Below are positions 35,237 to 44,362 of a stretch of DNA of 64,000 nucleotides, in pieces. A program made the position numbers and the translations under genes. Below the pieces are notes generated by a model. That model worked only from the letters and a program-made list of their open reading frames with translations, had not been told where the DNA came from and ran no database searches. The stretch lies in assembly GCA_025059995.1 (NCBI GenBank), contig JANXCF010000003.1:124001-188000 (forward strand). Direction: 5' to 3'. Origin of the DNA: Leptospiraceae bacterium (GTDB lineage Bacteria > Spirochaetota > Leptospiria > Leptospirales > Leptonemataceae). Within the stretch, counting starts at the first letter, position 1, and every line of letters begins with the position of its first letter.

Positions 35237-35980
35237 ATGGAAGAGAAGTTCAGATTTTTCTTTATTTTTCTTGATATAAGCTTAGTTGCGTTTTTTTTTT
35301 ACAAAATCTATGTTTTGTTGAGTCGAACCCGAGCAATACAATTACTTTTTGTGATACTTTTGATTATTGTTTTCGATTTCTTTTCGAAGGAATTTCAACT
35401 AGAGACCGTATCTTGGATCATAAGGAATCTTAGTGCTTATTTGGTTTTTGGTGTCATTGTGCTTTTACAACCAGAACTTCGACGACTCGTAGGTGAAATC
35501 GGAAACATGCCCTTATTTACGTGGTTGAGTTCGAAAGAAGTTTCTTCGTTGGAGGTGATTACTCAAGCTGTGATTGAATTGTCTCGAAGTAAAGTCGGTT
35601 CTATCATATGCATCATCCAAGACATAAAACCAGATTACATCATAAAAAAAGGGGTCAAGTTGGATGCCATCATTACAAAAGAACTTCTACTAAGCATTTT
35701 TTATAAAGAAAATCCATTGCATGATGGAGCAGTTTTGATCGAAAAAGATCGTATCATCGCTGCGTCTTGCATATTACCAGTATCGGAGTCTCCCTTGCTA
35801 AAACCTTATCACGGGGCAAGACATCGAGCAGCAATGGGAATGGCAGAAGAAACTGATGCCATTGTGATTGTTACCTCTGAAGAAACAGGAGAAATAAGTA
35901 TATTGTATAATGGTGAAATCCTTTCACCAATCCCAAAAGACGAGCTAAAAACAAAGATATTGGAACTCATAAAAAAATGA
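35237..35980 (+). CDS. cdaA: Diadenylate cyclase CdaA (DAC domain)
   Basis: 247 residues. Three N-terminal membrane helices (to about residue 80) are followed by the DAC domain. The catalytic DGA motif is D163-G164-A165 ('LHDGAVLI') and the RHR motif is R195-H196-R197 ('GARHRAAMG'). It makes cyclic di-AMP from two ATP at the membrane. It overlaps its partner gene ybbR by 4 bp, the usual cdaA-cdaR pairing. The link to DAP synthesis in the same operon suggests that c-di-AMP output and cell-wall precursor supply are co-regulated. Confidence 0.96.
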   Translation: MEEKFRFFFIFLDISLVAFFFYKIYVLLSRTRAIQLLFVILLIIVFDFFSKEFQLETVSWIIRNLSAYLVFGVIVLLQPELRRLVGEIGNMPLFTWLSSKEVSSLEVITQAVIELSRSKVGSIICIIQDIKPDYIIKKGVKLDAIITKELLLSIFYKENPLHDGAVLIEKDRIIAASCILPVSESPLLKPYHGARHRAAMGMAEETDAIVIVTSEETGEISILYNGEILSPIPKDELKTKILELIKK

Positions 35981-37017
35981 AAAGGGCAAAAGAGTTTTTG
36001 AAAAATCTATTCCTTAACCGTTGGAAGGCTAAAGTAGGAAGTCTCTTGATAGCAACACTTTTTTATTTTTATGTTCTTTATACAAAAAACATTACAAAAA
36101 CGTTTTACTTAAAGGTTGAACCACCCAACCTTCCTGTGGGTTTAGTGTTTAGTGAAGAACCTCCAACATTTGTCAAAGTAACTTTCTCGGGTCCTCAAGA
36201 ATTGATGGATATAGATAGAAACAGCTTCAGCTTATATATGATCAATCCTGGACCAGGACCAGGAAAAAACAAATTTCGATTAGAACTTTATCCTCCTCTA
36301 CCCGCCAATCTACAAGCCAATATTGAACCAGCAGAAGTAGAACTTCTATTGGATGTTAAAAAGAAAAAATACCTTCCCATTGTTCCAAAAGTGGAAATAC
36401 CACTAAACAAAAAAATTCTGTATTGGAATATATCTCCTAATTCAATCGAAGTCGAAGGACCGGAAAAAATCATAAACAAAACCGACAGAGTCTATTTAAG
36501 CAAAATCAAATTAAACGAAAATAATACTTTTTTTTATGATAAAATCTCAATAGGAGAACTACCCAAATTCATCAAAATTTCAGAAAATCAACCCTTCGAA
36601 ATTCAGGTAGAAATCCGATATGCTAGTGAAGAGGAACTAAAAACAAAAATAGAAAAACTATCGAGTGAATATCACTTTTTCGAAGAAGAACTCAAACTCC
36701 AATGCAGTAATATTCTCGATAAATTAGAACTTAAAGAAGTTAAAGTAAAGGTTTTTTATATTTCTAAGTATTATTTAACAAAGGACTCAATGACTGCAGA
36801 GACCTTTTGTCCTGTGGAGTGGAATCCTGTTTTAGAAATCATCGAACCAGGTGACTTTATTCCAAATCTTCCTATCGTAATTCGAACAAGATCAGAATTC
36901 AAAGAATTTGAGATCATAAAAATGGAACCTTTATCTTCTGATTTAAATTTTACTTTACGAAAAAAAGTTCTTATTAACCAGTTAGAACGAGGATTAAAGG
37001 AGCATTTAATCCAATGA
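35977..37017 (+). CDS. ybbR: YbbR-domain protein (CdaR-like)
   Basis: 346 residues. One N-terminal membrane helix (about 17-35) anchors a long extracytoplasmic region made of YbbR-like beta modules ('PEVEL... ' style endings such as 'NIEPAEVELLLDVKKKKYLP' and 'ISPNSIEVEGPEKIIN'). In Firmicutes the CdaR protein binds and modulates CdaA from outside the membrane; position and topology support the same here. At least two to three modules are visible. Overlaps cdaA and acpS by 4 bp each. Confidence 0.88.
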   Translation: MKRAKEFLKNLFLNRWKAKVGSLLIATLFYFYVLYTKNITKTFYLKVEPPNLPVGLVFSEEPPTFVKVTFSGPQELMDIDRNSFSLYMINPGPGPGKNKFRLELYPPLPANLQANIEPAEVELLLDVKKKKYLPIVPKVEIPLNKKILYWNISPNSIEVEGPEKIINKTDRVYLSKIKLNENNTFFYDKISIGELPKFIKISENQPFEIQVEIRYASEEELKTKIEKLSSEYHFFEEELKLQCSNILDKLELKEVKVKVFYISKYYLTKDSMTAETFCPVEWNPVLEIIEPGDFIPNLPIVIRTRSEFKEFEIIKMEPLSSDLNFTLRKKVLINQLERGLKEHLIQ

Positions 37018-37391
37018 TTATCGGAATAGGAGTTGACATAGTCGAACATCATCAAATCCGTAGGATTTACGAAAAATACAAAGATAAATTTTTAGAAAGA
37101 TATTTTAATACTGGCGAAATTGAATATTCTTTGAGCAAACGGGATCCAATACCTCATATCTCTGCCCGATTTGCAGTAAAAGAAGCAACCATCAAAGCTT
37201 TAAACATCAAAGATCGGATTGGACTATACTACAAAGAAATTGAGATTGCAGGCAAAAATTTTGGAAAAAAAGAATTAAAACTCAAAGGAAAAATCCTTGA
37301 GATAGCCAATGAGAAAAACATCAAGAAGTATCATTTTTCATTAACTCACTCAGATCAATATAGCATTGGAATAGTAATTTTCGAGGGATAA
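37014..37391 (+). CDS. acpS: Holo-[acyl-carrier-protein] synthase
   Basis: 125 residues, standard length. Transfers phosphopantetheine from CoA to ACP. The magnesium motif 'GIGVDIVEHHQI' and 'ISARFAVKEATIKAL' are diagnostic; 'HFSLTHSDQYSIGIVIFE' closes the protein. The 3' end overlaps the convergent Ppx/GppA gene by 37 bp. Last gene of the long plus-strand run. Confidence 0.95.
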   Translation: MIIGIGVDIVEHHQIRRIYEKYKDKFLERYFNTGEIEYSLSKRDPIPHISARFAVKEATIKALNIKDRIGLYYKEIEIAGKNFGKKELKLKGKILEIANEKNIKKYHFSLTHSDQYSIGIVIFEG

Positions 37392-38905
37392 CTCACAACT
37401 AATTCTATAGGTTGAAATTCAATTTTACGATTGAGTTTGATTTCTAAGAGTTCCTTTCGCATGCTCGCCATATCGCAAAGTAAGCGACATACTTCCAAAT
37501 CGTCTGACTGGACAAGAAAACGACAAACTTGATTTTCCATTTGTATTTCTATTTTTGTTTCACATGGGATCCGAGTAAGTCCAATCGAAATCCGTAAGAT
37601 ACCTGCATAAAATTCTACCAAATTTTGCTCGAAAGGTGTAAGAAGCTTCATTTCTAAATGTTTTCTATCAGGATTAGCTTTTCGATGATACCTTGCAATC
37701 GTAGCAATGAATTGTAACTCTTTGGTTGTGAAACCTAATAAATGCTCTGTATTAGTGATGATATAATAACTATGTTTGTGGTGAGCATTATGAGCTATCG
37801 AAATTCCAATGTTATGAAGTAAGGAAGCATATTCTAAATATTCTTTGTGGGATAATAATTCTGGATAGTATTTTCCTAATTGCTTTACGATTTCTAAACT
37901 GACTTTTGATGTTGCTTCGGGAATTTCTTGTTGAAATTTTCTTAGAAGTTTGATACAGGAATTTCTTCGAATTTCTCTTAATTCTGTTTTTTTACTTTTT
38001 CGAAAAAGGATTTCGTAAATCACTCCTTCTCTTAATCCAAAAGGTGAATAGGAAAGTTTTGTGATCTTAAAATTTTCTAAGATTGTGAGAAGTATTAGAG
38101 CTCCAGCTGGTAAGATGTCAGCTCTTTTTTCATCAAGTTTGAATTTCTTTTGTCTTTTTTCTGATGTATCGCTTTTGAGTAATTTTTCTGTGAGATCTTT
38201 GACTTGATGAAAATAGATTTCTGAATTTGAATCTTCGTAAAGAATTTCTTTTATGGTTCTTAAGGTTCCAGAAGAACCTACAACGATCTCGAAGTTTAAC
38301 CTTTCATTTATAAACTCTTGATAAACATCGTAAATGAAATTTTGGATGTAGTTTTTGGCATCTTTTAAATTTTTTTCAGTGATGATTCCTTTAGGGAAAA
38401 AACGTTCTGTGATGCGAACAGCCCCTAACTTCAAAGACCGAATGAAAAGAGGTTTTGCTTGATATCCCAATATGATTTCCGTTGAACCACCACCAATATC
38501 GATCACTAAAGCTCTTTTATCAAATATAGGAATAGCTTGTAATACACCCAAATAGATCAATCGAGCTTCTTCTTGTCCAGGGATGACTTTTATTCTTATT
38601 CCTGTGTGTTGATAAACCTTTCTAAGAAATTCCTGCTGATTATTTGCTTCTCTTACTGCTGAGGTTGCAATTGCTTGGATGATGGCATTATGTTTCTGAG
38701 CAATCACTTTAAAATGCTTTAGTGTTTGTATGGCTCTTTCTTCAGCTTCTTTTTTTATGTAGTCATAATCTCCTCCTCCCTCTCCTAATCGAACAACTAT
38801 TCTCTCTCGATCTAAGATTTCTATTTGATCCTTTTGTTTTTTAGCTATGATCATATGAAATGAATTCGTGCCTATATCAATCACTGCAATGGGTCTTGAC
38901 AACAT
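37355..38905 (-). CDS. Ppx/GppA family exopolyphosphatase
   Basis: About 516 residues from ATG 38905. An actin-like ASKHA fold with 'AVIDIGTNSFHMIIA' (phosphate 1 loop), the catalytic-Glu-bearing 'GQEEARLIY', and 'VIDIGGGSTEII' (phosphate 2 loop). A C-terminal HD-like domain follows (about 340-450, 'ASLLHNIGISIAHNAHHKHS'). Members hydrolyse polyphosphate, pppGpp or both; the sequence alone does not decide which. A TTG six codons upstream is an alternative start. Confidence 0.93.
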   Translation of the reverse strand: MLSRPIAVIDIGTNSFHMIIAKKQKDQIEILDRERIVVRLGEGGGDYDYIKKEAEERAIQTLKHFKVIAQKHNAIIQAIATSAVREANNQQEFLRKVYQHTGIRIKVIPGQEEARLIYLGVLQAIPIFDKRALVIDIGGGSTEIILGYQAKPLFIRSLKLGAVRITERFFPKGIITEKNLKDAKNYIQNFIYDVYQEFINERLNFEIVVGSSGTLRTIKEILYEDSNSEIYFHQVKDLTEKLLKSDTSEKRQKKFKLDEKRADILPAGALILLTILENFKITKLSYSPFGLREGVIYEILFRKSKKTELREIRRNSCIKLLRKFQQEIPEATSKVSLEIVKQLGKYYPELLSHKEYLEYASLLHNIGISIAHNAHHKHSYYIITNTEHLLGFTTKELQFIATIARYHRKANPDRKHLEMKLLTPFEQNLVEFYAGILRISIGLTRIPCETKIEIQMENQVCRFLVQSDDLEVCRLLCDMASMRKELLEIKLNRKIEFQPIELVVSYPSKITIPMLY

Positions 38906-38978
38906 ACCCCCATGAAAATTCAAAATCTTTAAGTTTCAATGAAAATAAAATTTTCTTGATGATGGTATTTCTTTTGAG

Positions 38979-39338
38979 ATGTTTGCAGTTATGATTGAGT
39001 TCTACGGTTATAAGAAATGTCAAACTAGTAATAAAATTGAATCCTACCTAAAAAACAAAAACATTGAATACCAATTTATTGACATCTTAGAAAAACCTCC
39101 CTCAAAAACTTTACTTCAAACCATCATGAAGGAAAAACAAATCGAACCAAAAGCCTTCATCAACAATTGTAGCGCCCCATATAGAGAAATGAAACTCAAA
39201 GATAAATTACCAACTATGAATAAAGATGAAGTTTTGAAGCTCTTAATAGAAAATCCAAAACTTTTTAAAAGACCTTTGGTAGTAGATAAAACCAACAAAA
39301 AATATACAATTGGAAATGAAGCCCTAAAAGAGTTTTAG
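38979..39338 (+). CDS. ArsC/Spx-family thioredoxin-like protein
   Basis: 119 residues. One N-terminal Cys in 'YGYKKCQTSNKI' where ArsC has CxTxR; the second Cys of Spx (CxxC) is missing. 'LFKRPLVVDKTNKKYTIG' matches the ArsC/YffB Arg motif. YffB-like proteins are often called arsenate reductase on weak grounds, and no ars genes are nearby, so a glutathione- or thiol-linked reductase role is safer. A second in-frame ATG five codons in is a plausible start. The 3' end overlaps the convergent esterase by 4 bp. Confidence 0.82.
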   Translation: MFAVMIEFYGYKKCQTSNKIESYLKNKNIEYQFIDILEKPPSKTLLQTIMKEKQIEPKAFINNCSAPYREMKLKDKLPTMNKDEVLKLLIENPKLFKRPLVVDKTNKKYTIGNEALKEF

Positions 39339-40234
39339 TTTTTCTTTGAACTGATTTTTTCAAAAAACAAAAACACATTTTCTAATTCAGAGTCCCAGTA
39401 AAGAAAATCATGTTTATGTTGTGCTTTTAAATGAAACTCTATGGGAATTTCTGGGTGATGTTTCTTCAAAAAATCGTAGAAATGCTGAGAATGAAGATAT
39501 GAAACCACTTTATCTTCTTTTCCATGCCCCAAATATAAGGGGGTTTTCCAACCTCGATTTTGGATGATCCAAATAGGGTTATCGATTGTTTTCCATCTTT
39601 CAGGAAATTTTTCGTATTCTCCATAAGTAAGCCTCATGAGGTTGTCTTTGGGAGTTATCGTCTGATCAAAATCTCCTGAAAGTGAAGATACTGCCGTAAA
39701 CAATCCAGGATTTCGCGAAGCCAAAAGGACAACCCCTCTACCCCCCGTAGAAAGCCCCAAAGCAAAATTCAAAAAGCCTTCTTTTAAAAGGTCATGTTTT
39801 TGAAAAAATCCAAGAACATCATTCTCCAAAAAGACCATGCCCGGTTTTTTGTTCCATTTGAGTTTGGTTTCGGGGAAATAAATAGACTCATACACACTCA
39901 CACCCATCTCTGGTGCAATCGCCATATACGAATTCTTTTCCATAAAATCCAGTAATCTTGTTTCTAAAAACCAGCGTTTTCGGTGAAATTTCCATCCCGG
40001 TAGAACCAAAAGTATCTTATAGCAAGTCTCGTTTAGCTTTGAGGGAAGATAAACATCTACGAAAACACCTTGAAGGTCTACCGTATAGACTCGATATTCT
40101 TTTAAGGTTTGGATAGGGTTTTGATTTATGTTTTTTTCAAAAGTTTGAATCACTTCTTTTGAATAGCATTCTTTTGATTGGAGTTCCAAATGGGTTGCTA
40201 CTAAAAACAGCAAAATGAAAAATTTAAACCTCAC
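39335..40234 (-). CDS. Secreted alpha/beta-hydrolase (esterase D-like)
   Basis: 299 residues. Signal peptide (1 to about 20). The alpha/beta-hydrolase core has the nucleophile S162 in 'ALGLSTGGRG', a candidate acid in 'GHGKEDKVVS' and the His in 'AQHKHDFLYW'. The layout resembles the esterase D / feruloyl-esterase group. It probably cleaves an ester in the periplasm. Overlaps the Nudix gene upstream by 11 bp. Confidence 0.82.
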   Translation of the reverse strand: MRFKFFILLFLVATHLELQSKECYSKEVIQTFEKNINQNPIQTLKEYRVYTVDLQGVFVDVYLPSKLNETCYKILLVLPGWKFHRKRWFLETRLLDFMEKNSYMAIAPEMGVSVYESIYFPETKLKWNKKPGMVFLENDVLGFFQKHDLLKEGFLNFALGLSTGGRGVVLLASRNPGLFTAVSSLSGDFDQTITPKDNLMRLTYGEYEKFPERWKTIDNPIWIIQNRGWKTPLYLGHGKEDKVVSYLHSQHFYDFLKKHHPEIPIEFHLKAQHKHDFLYWDSELENVFLFFEKISSKKN

Positions 40235-40646
40235 TTTTCTTTAATCGGAAATAATCCTGCAAACCCTTTAAAAATGTGCTTGTGAAGTATTTCGATAAAT
40301 CTTCGTGTTTATGAAGCCAGCGATATTCCAAATGCTCGGAAGAAAGACGGATTCTACCACCTAAGTATTTACCTTCATACAATACTGCTACTGCTTCAAC
40401 ACCTTCCTTCAAAACAATGTGTGGAAAAACAAAAACGGGATTAGGTTGGATTTCGTATTGGATTTCATGACCCAACTCTTCTTGGATTTCTCTTTTTAGA
40501 GATTCTAGCCAGTTGAAAAATTCATTTTTACTTACGATTCTTCCGCCAGGAAGATCTCCAGCTTTTGTGATGGAATCTCGAAGATACAAAAAAAAATTTT
40601 TATCCCAAAGAAGTAACTTTAAACTGATTTGAAATTTTTCATTCAT
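40224..40646 (-). CDS. Nudix hydrolase
   Basis: About 140 residues. The Nudix box is present as 'GGRIVSKNEF' followed by 'REIQEELG'. The spacing between the first Gly, the first Glu and the REUxEE part is longer than the canonical GX5EX7REUXEEXGU, so the loop is altered. It should hydrolyse a nucleoside diphosphate linked to X; substrate unknown. I chose ATG 40646, which overlaps the stop of the upstream gene in ATGAATGA, a typical coupled start; an ATG seven codons earlier is possible. Confidence 0.85.
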   Translation of the reverse strand: MNEKFQISLKLLLWDKNFFLYLRDSITKAGDLPGGRIVSKNEFFNWLESLKREIQEELGHEIQYEIQPNPVFVFPHIVLKEGVEAVAVLYEGKYLGGRIRLSSEHLEYRWLHKHEDLSKYFTSTFLKGLQDYFRLKKSEV

Positions 40647-41850
40647 ATTCTTTTTCCACCAGTTCATAATTGTTGGATTTTTTTATAATTCTTTTTTGGA
40701 TTTTTGATGCACACTGTTGTAATCGTCTTCGAGTTATTACCGAATCTTCCCAAAGTTCAAGATGATGCCGGAGTTCTTCTTCGAAATGAAAATGAAAAGT
40801 CGAAAAATAATCCAACAAAAACTGAAAAGTTTCATGGGTATAATGTTTGAGTTTTTGAAAAAAACCTATAAGAACTCTTGAGGTTTCTATGATTTTAAGC
40901 TGATCCTCCTTGGGGATTTGCTTAAGAATTCCAATAGCAAACATGGGTACTGGTTGATGCTTTACGGATTGATTATAATATTTTCTTTTGATTACTTTTT
41001 GATTTAGGATGGCTCGTTCAAAAACCTCAATCCATGCAGGTGTGATTTTCGCATTCGTTAATTCAAAAATAGCCAACAAAACAAATAAATTTACATGCTC
41101 GTATTCTTGTGGATAGCTTTCAAAGAAATTCATATTTAGATATCCATTTTCTAAGTAAAACCTGGTTGTTTGATAGATTGAAAATAACTCCTTCCATGAT
41201 ATACTTTTAGGGATTTTGAACTTCGTGTTTTTTTGTAATTCATCGTTGAATAGATAATCTCGAACCCAATTCGGATGGGTTAAAATAGTAAAACTCAAAA
41301 GGACATACCTTTCAAAAAATTTATCTAAATTTTTTAGTAATTTTGATATGATTTCGTGTGAGGTTTCTTCATCATTTTTGATTTGATACAGATAATTGAT
41401 TGCTAACCAGACATCCATTTCTTTCGTAGTTTTTAAAAACTCCTGAGCTGAAGCATGAGGGAATTCTCCTCCAATGAATCGAAAAACAAGAAAATCAATC
41501 TCATAAAACTTTTGTTTCTTAAGTTCTCTATATTGATGTTCATCCGTTTTCGCTAAAAACGGCATGTAGGCTTCTTCAAGAATAGTTTGAAAATTCTGAT
41601 AATTTTTTAATTCCTGATGAATAAAAAAAGCCTCCATGAGCTTTTGAAATCCTAATTCTAATAGATTTTCATGATTCTCAAAATCCTCATATTCCAAAGA
41701 AATTACTAATAGTTCTAATAAAAAATTCTGTTCGGGTCGTCCTTCTTGAATCCAATTCCCGATTTGCCTGAATAGCTCTTGAATAAGAAAGTTCTCCGCT
41801 TGTTTGTCCTTGGATTTTTTATATTCTCGATAAGCTGAAACAATGTTCAT
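40639..41850 (-). CDS. Unknown helical protein
   Basis: 403 residues, no signal peptide or membrane helix, almost entirely helical and rich in Glu, Leu, Phe and Tyr. The C-terminal 60 residues are basic ('ITRRRLQQCASKIQKRIIKK'). No family recognised. First gene of a three-gene minus-strand operon with the Nudix hydrolase and the secreted esterase. Confidence 0.6.
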   Translation of the reverse strand: MNIVSAYREYKKSKDKQAENFLIQELFRQIGNWIQEGRPEQNFLLELLVISLEYEDFENHENLLELGFQKLMEAFFIHQELKNYQNFQTILEEAYMPFLAKTDEHQYRELKKQKFYEIDFLVFRFIGGEFPHASAQEFLKTTKEMDVWLAINYLYQIKNDEETSHEIISKLLKNLDKFFERYVLLSFTILTHPNWVRDYLFNDELQKNTKFKIPKSISWKELFSIYQTTRFYLENGYLNMNFFESYPQEYEHVNLFVLLAIFELTNAKITPAWIEVFERAILNQKVIKRKYYNQSVKHQPVPMFAIGILKQIPKEDQLKIIETSRVLIGFFQKLKHYTHETFQFLLDYFSTFHFHFEEELRHHLELWEDSVITRRRLQQCASKIQKRIIKKSNNYELVEKEYE

Positions 41851-42087
41851 GTCTTCTCGCCTTTTTGTTAATTGTGATCTAAAATTGATGGATACAATAA
41901 TACTGAAGATGATTTATCTTCCATCAAATACCTACTTAAGCTAAGTTATTAAAGCTATTTCTTAAATCAATCCGAAAAATCATCCTGAAAAAAAACATGA
42001 TTCTAATCCTTCAAACAGGGATACTCTTTTTGGCTTGAAAGATGTTTTTTTAATTGTTTCAAGTGTATTGAAAAAAATCATATCTTT
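41851..42087. promoter_or_regulatory. Divergent intergenic region, 237 bp
   Basis: It separates a minus-strand operon from the plus-strand kinase and must hold promoters for both. Two small inverted repeats are visible: GAAGAT-GATTT-ATCTTC (41905-41921) and CTTGAAA (42034-42040) with TTTCAAG (42057-42063). Neither has a T-run that would make it a terminator. No gene seen. Confidence 0.4.
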
Positions 42088-43122
42088 ATGTATTTAAATA
42101 CCCTTTATGATTTATTACGAAAAAATGAGAATGCATATGATGTCTTTGGGATTGGGAATGCGATTGTGGATTTATTGGTTTTCGTTGATGATGAATTTGT
42201 AGAAAGTCATCAACTTCCCAAAGGTCATATGAAGCTTTCTACTTCTGAAGAACAGGCAAAACTATTATTTGATTTAGAAAAATTTTCTATTCACATGGCA
42301 TCAGGTGGTTCAGCCGCAAACACGATGATTAGCATTGCAAACATCGGAGGGAAAACTTTTTTTACAGGAAAAATAGCAAAAGATCCAAATGGAGAATTTT
42401 ATCGTGTAAACCTCAAAGAAGCTGGAGTTGAATTTGACGTTCATCCCATAGAAGAAACCGAAGGCTCCACAGCCACATGCATTGTCTTAATCACTCCAGA
42501 TGCTGAAAGAACCATGTCTACCCATTTGGGAGTTTCTATTTTACTTCATGAAAACGACATCCAAGAAGAAATCATCAAAAAATCAAAAATGGTTTACATA
42601 GAAGGTTATCTTTGGTTAAATCCTATTACAAAACAAGCTGCACTCAAAACTATTGAAATCGCAAAGATGCATCAAGTTCCTGTAAGCTTTACTTTTTCAG
42701 ATGGGTTTGTTGTTGCTCAATTTCGTGAGGAATTCGAAGAAAAAATCAAAAATCATGATTTTGATGTAGTGTTTATGAATGCAGATGAAATTCAATCGTT
42801 TTTTGCTATGGAAGATTACCAAAAATGTCTTCATGAGCTAAGCAAATTTGATAATTTATTTTTTGTTACAAATAGCGAAAAAGGAGCAAACGTAGTCTAT
42901 AAAAACACAATCATTCCAGTAAGTGGTTTTCCCGTAAAAGCTTTAGATACAACGGGAGCTGGTGACTACTTTGCTGGGGGAACCCTTTTTGGTTTAACAC
43001 GTTTAAAGACACCCGAACAATCAGCCAAATGGGGAAATTACTTAGCATCAAAAGTGGTTCAAGTTCAAGGTGCTCGCTTAGATAAAATCTACAAAGACGA
43101 AATCACAAAAATCAAAGTATAA
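42088..43122 (+). CDS. PfkB-family carbohydrate/nucleoside kinase
   Basis: 344 residues. 'ASGGSAANTMISIANIGG' is the N-terminal PfkB signature and 'DTTGAGDYFAGG' the C-terminal one with the catalytic Asp. The opening 'DVFGIGNAIVDLLVFVDDEF' and overall length are like adenosine kinase and its bacterial relatives. Substrate (adenosine or a sugar) not certain. The stop shares one base with the start of the next gene (TAATG), so the two are coupled. Confidence 0.9.
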   Translation: MYLNTLYDLLRKNENAYDVFGIGNAIVDLLVFVDDEFVESHQLPKGHMKLSTSEEQAKLLFDLEKFSIHMASGGSAANTMISIANIGGKTFFTGKIAKDPNGEFYRVNLKEAGVEFDVHPIEETEGSTATCIVLITPDAERTMSTHLGVSILLHENDIQEEIIKKSKMVYIEGYLWLNPITKQAALKTIEIAKMHQVPVSFTFSDGFVVAQFREEFEEKIKNHDFDVVFMNADEIQSFFAMEDYQKCLHELSKFDNLFFVTNSEKGANVVYKNTIIPVSGFPVKALDTTGAGDYFAGGTLFGLTRLKTPEQSAKWGNYLASKVVQVQGARLDKIYKDEITKIKV

Positions 43123-44249
43123 TGCTAAAAATTCTACACCTAAACCCTACAAAGACCTGGAGAGGAGGCGAGCAACAAACCCTGTATTTAGCCAAATACC
43201 TTCAAAACCAAAAAGAAGTCGAACAAATCCTTGCAGGAACATATCATTCAGAATTACAAAAAGAATGTCAAAAACGAAATATCCCCTACAAAAGTTTTCC
43301 TTTTTGGAATGAACTCGATGTTTACTCAAGCTATAAGTTAGCAGAATTCCTAATAAAAAACCAAATTCAAATTCTCCATTGCCATACGGCAAAAGCCCAC
43401 TCTTTGGGACTTCTCACAAAGTGGTTTTGCGAAAAAAAGAAATATCCCATCAAATTGATTATCTCAAGAAGAGTTGATTTTTCTTTTAAGAGAACTTCAT
43501 TCTTTCATCAAATTTCTCGTTGGAAGTATCATTCAAACCTTATCGATTGTTATATTGCTATTTCTGAAAAAGTAAAATCTGTTTTGATTAGTGATGGGAT
43601 CGATCCTCAAAAGATAGAGGTGATCTACTCAGGCATTGATTTGGAAAGATATAAGAAATCTACCAAAACTTCAAAAGAAACCCTAAAAAAAGAATTCCAG
43701 ATCACAGACGAAATCATCATTGGGAATGTAGCTGCATTAGTGGATCACAAAGATCATGAAACCTTAATCTTAGCGGCATCAATCTTAAAATCTCAACCTC
43801 TACCAAAATGGAAAATTATCATTGTTGGTGATGGAGAAAAAAAACGGGATTTACAAACACTCATACGAAGACATCAACTCGAAAACGAAATAATTTTAGC
43901 AGGATTTAGAAAGAACGTGTTTGATTTTTACCAACTTTTTGATATCTTTGCTATGAGCTCAAAAGAAGAAGGATTAGGAACTTCAATTTTGGATGCCATG
44001 GTTTTTGGACTACCGATTGTAGCAACTAATGGCGGAGGCATTCCAGAAATTGTCCAACACCAAAAAGGAGGATTTATATCCCCCATACGAGACTCTCAGA
44101 AATTCGCTACTCATTTGAAAGAATTAATACTTAAACCATCAATCCGAAAAAAGATGGGAAGGTTCAATCAGGATTTTGTCAAAAATTTTGATTATCGAAT
44201 CACAGGAGAAAAAACCCTCAATCTCTATAAACGTTTATGGCAGGAATAA
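43122..44249 (+). CDS. GT4 family glycosyltransferase
   Basis: 375 residues, GT-B fold. N-terminal 'TWRGGEQQTLYLAKYL' and 'ILHCHTAKAHSLGLLTKW'; C-terminal 'NVAALVDHKDHETLI', 'IIVGDGEKKRDLQ' and the donor-binding 'SSKEEGLGTSILDAMVFGLPIVATNGGGIPEIV' region with the E-x7-E motif. It transfers a sugar from an activated donor, probably in LPS or another surface glycan. Acceptor unknown. Coupled to the kinase upstream. Confidence 0.92.
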   Translation: MLKILHLNPTKTWRGGEQQTLYLAKYLQNQKEVEQILAGTYHSELQKECQKRNIPYKSFPFWNELDVYSSYKLAEFLIKNQIQILHCHTAKAHSLGLLTKWFCEKKKYPIKLIISRRVDFSFKRTSFFHQISRWKYHSNLIDCYIAISEKVKSVLISDGIDPQKIEVIYSGIDLERYKKSTKTSKETLKKEFQITDEIIIGNVAALVDHKDHETLILAASILKSQPLPKWKIIIVGDGEKKRDLQTLIRRHQLENEIILAGFRKNVFDFYQLFDIFAMSSKEEGLGTSILDAMVFGLPIVATNGGGIPEIVQHQKGGFISPIRDSQKFATHLKELILKPSIRKKMGRFNQDFVKNFDYRITGEKTLNLYKRLWQE

Positions 44250-44285
44250 AACTCACATAATTTTTATTCTAAAAATGAGTTGACA
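44250..44285 (+). promoter_or_regulatory. Bulged hairpin and TTGACA box upstream of htpG
   Basis: AACTC (44250-44254) and ATTTTT (44260-44265) pair with AAAAAT (44271-44276) and GAGTT (44277-44281), leaving a 5-base bulge. TTGACA at 44280-44285 is a perfect -35 hexamer overlapping the right arm, but no good -10 lies 16-18 bp further on. It is not a CIRCE element (TTAGCACTC-N9-GAGTGCTAA). It could end the glycosyltransferase transcript or control htpG. Confidence 0.35.
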
Positions 44286-44362
44286 AAGAGAGAATCTTGA
44301 AATTTTCAGTTTTAGCAATCCCAAAATTCAATTGCTAATTACAAAAACTAATTGGAGGAAAT

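Noticed and set aside
44250..44281. CIRCE heat-shock operator upstream of htpG
   Set aside because: The inverted repeat does not match TTAGCACTC-N9-GAGTGCTAA and the stem has a 5-base bulge.
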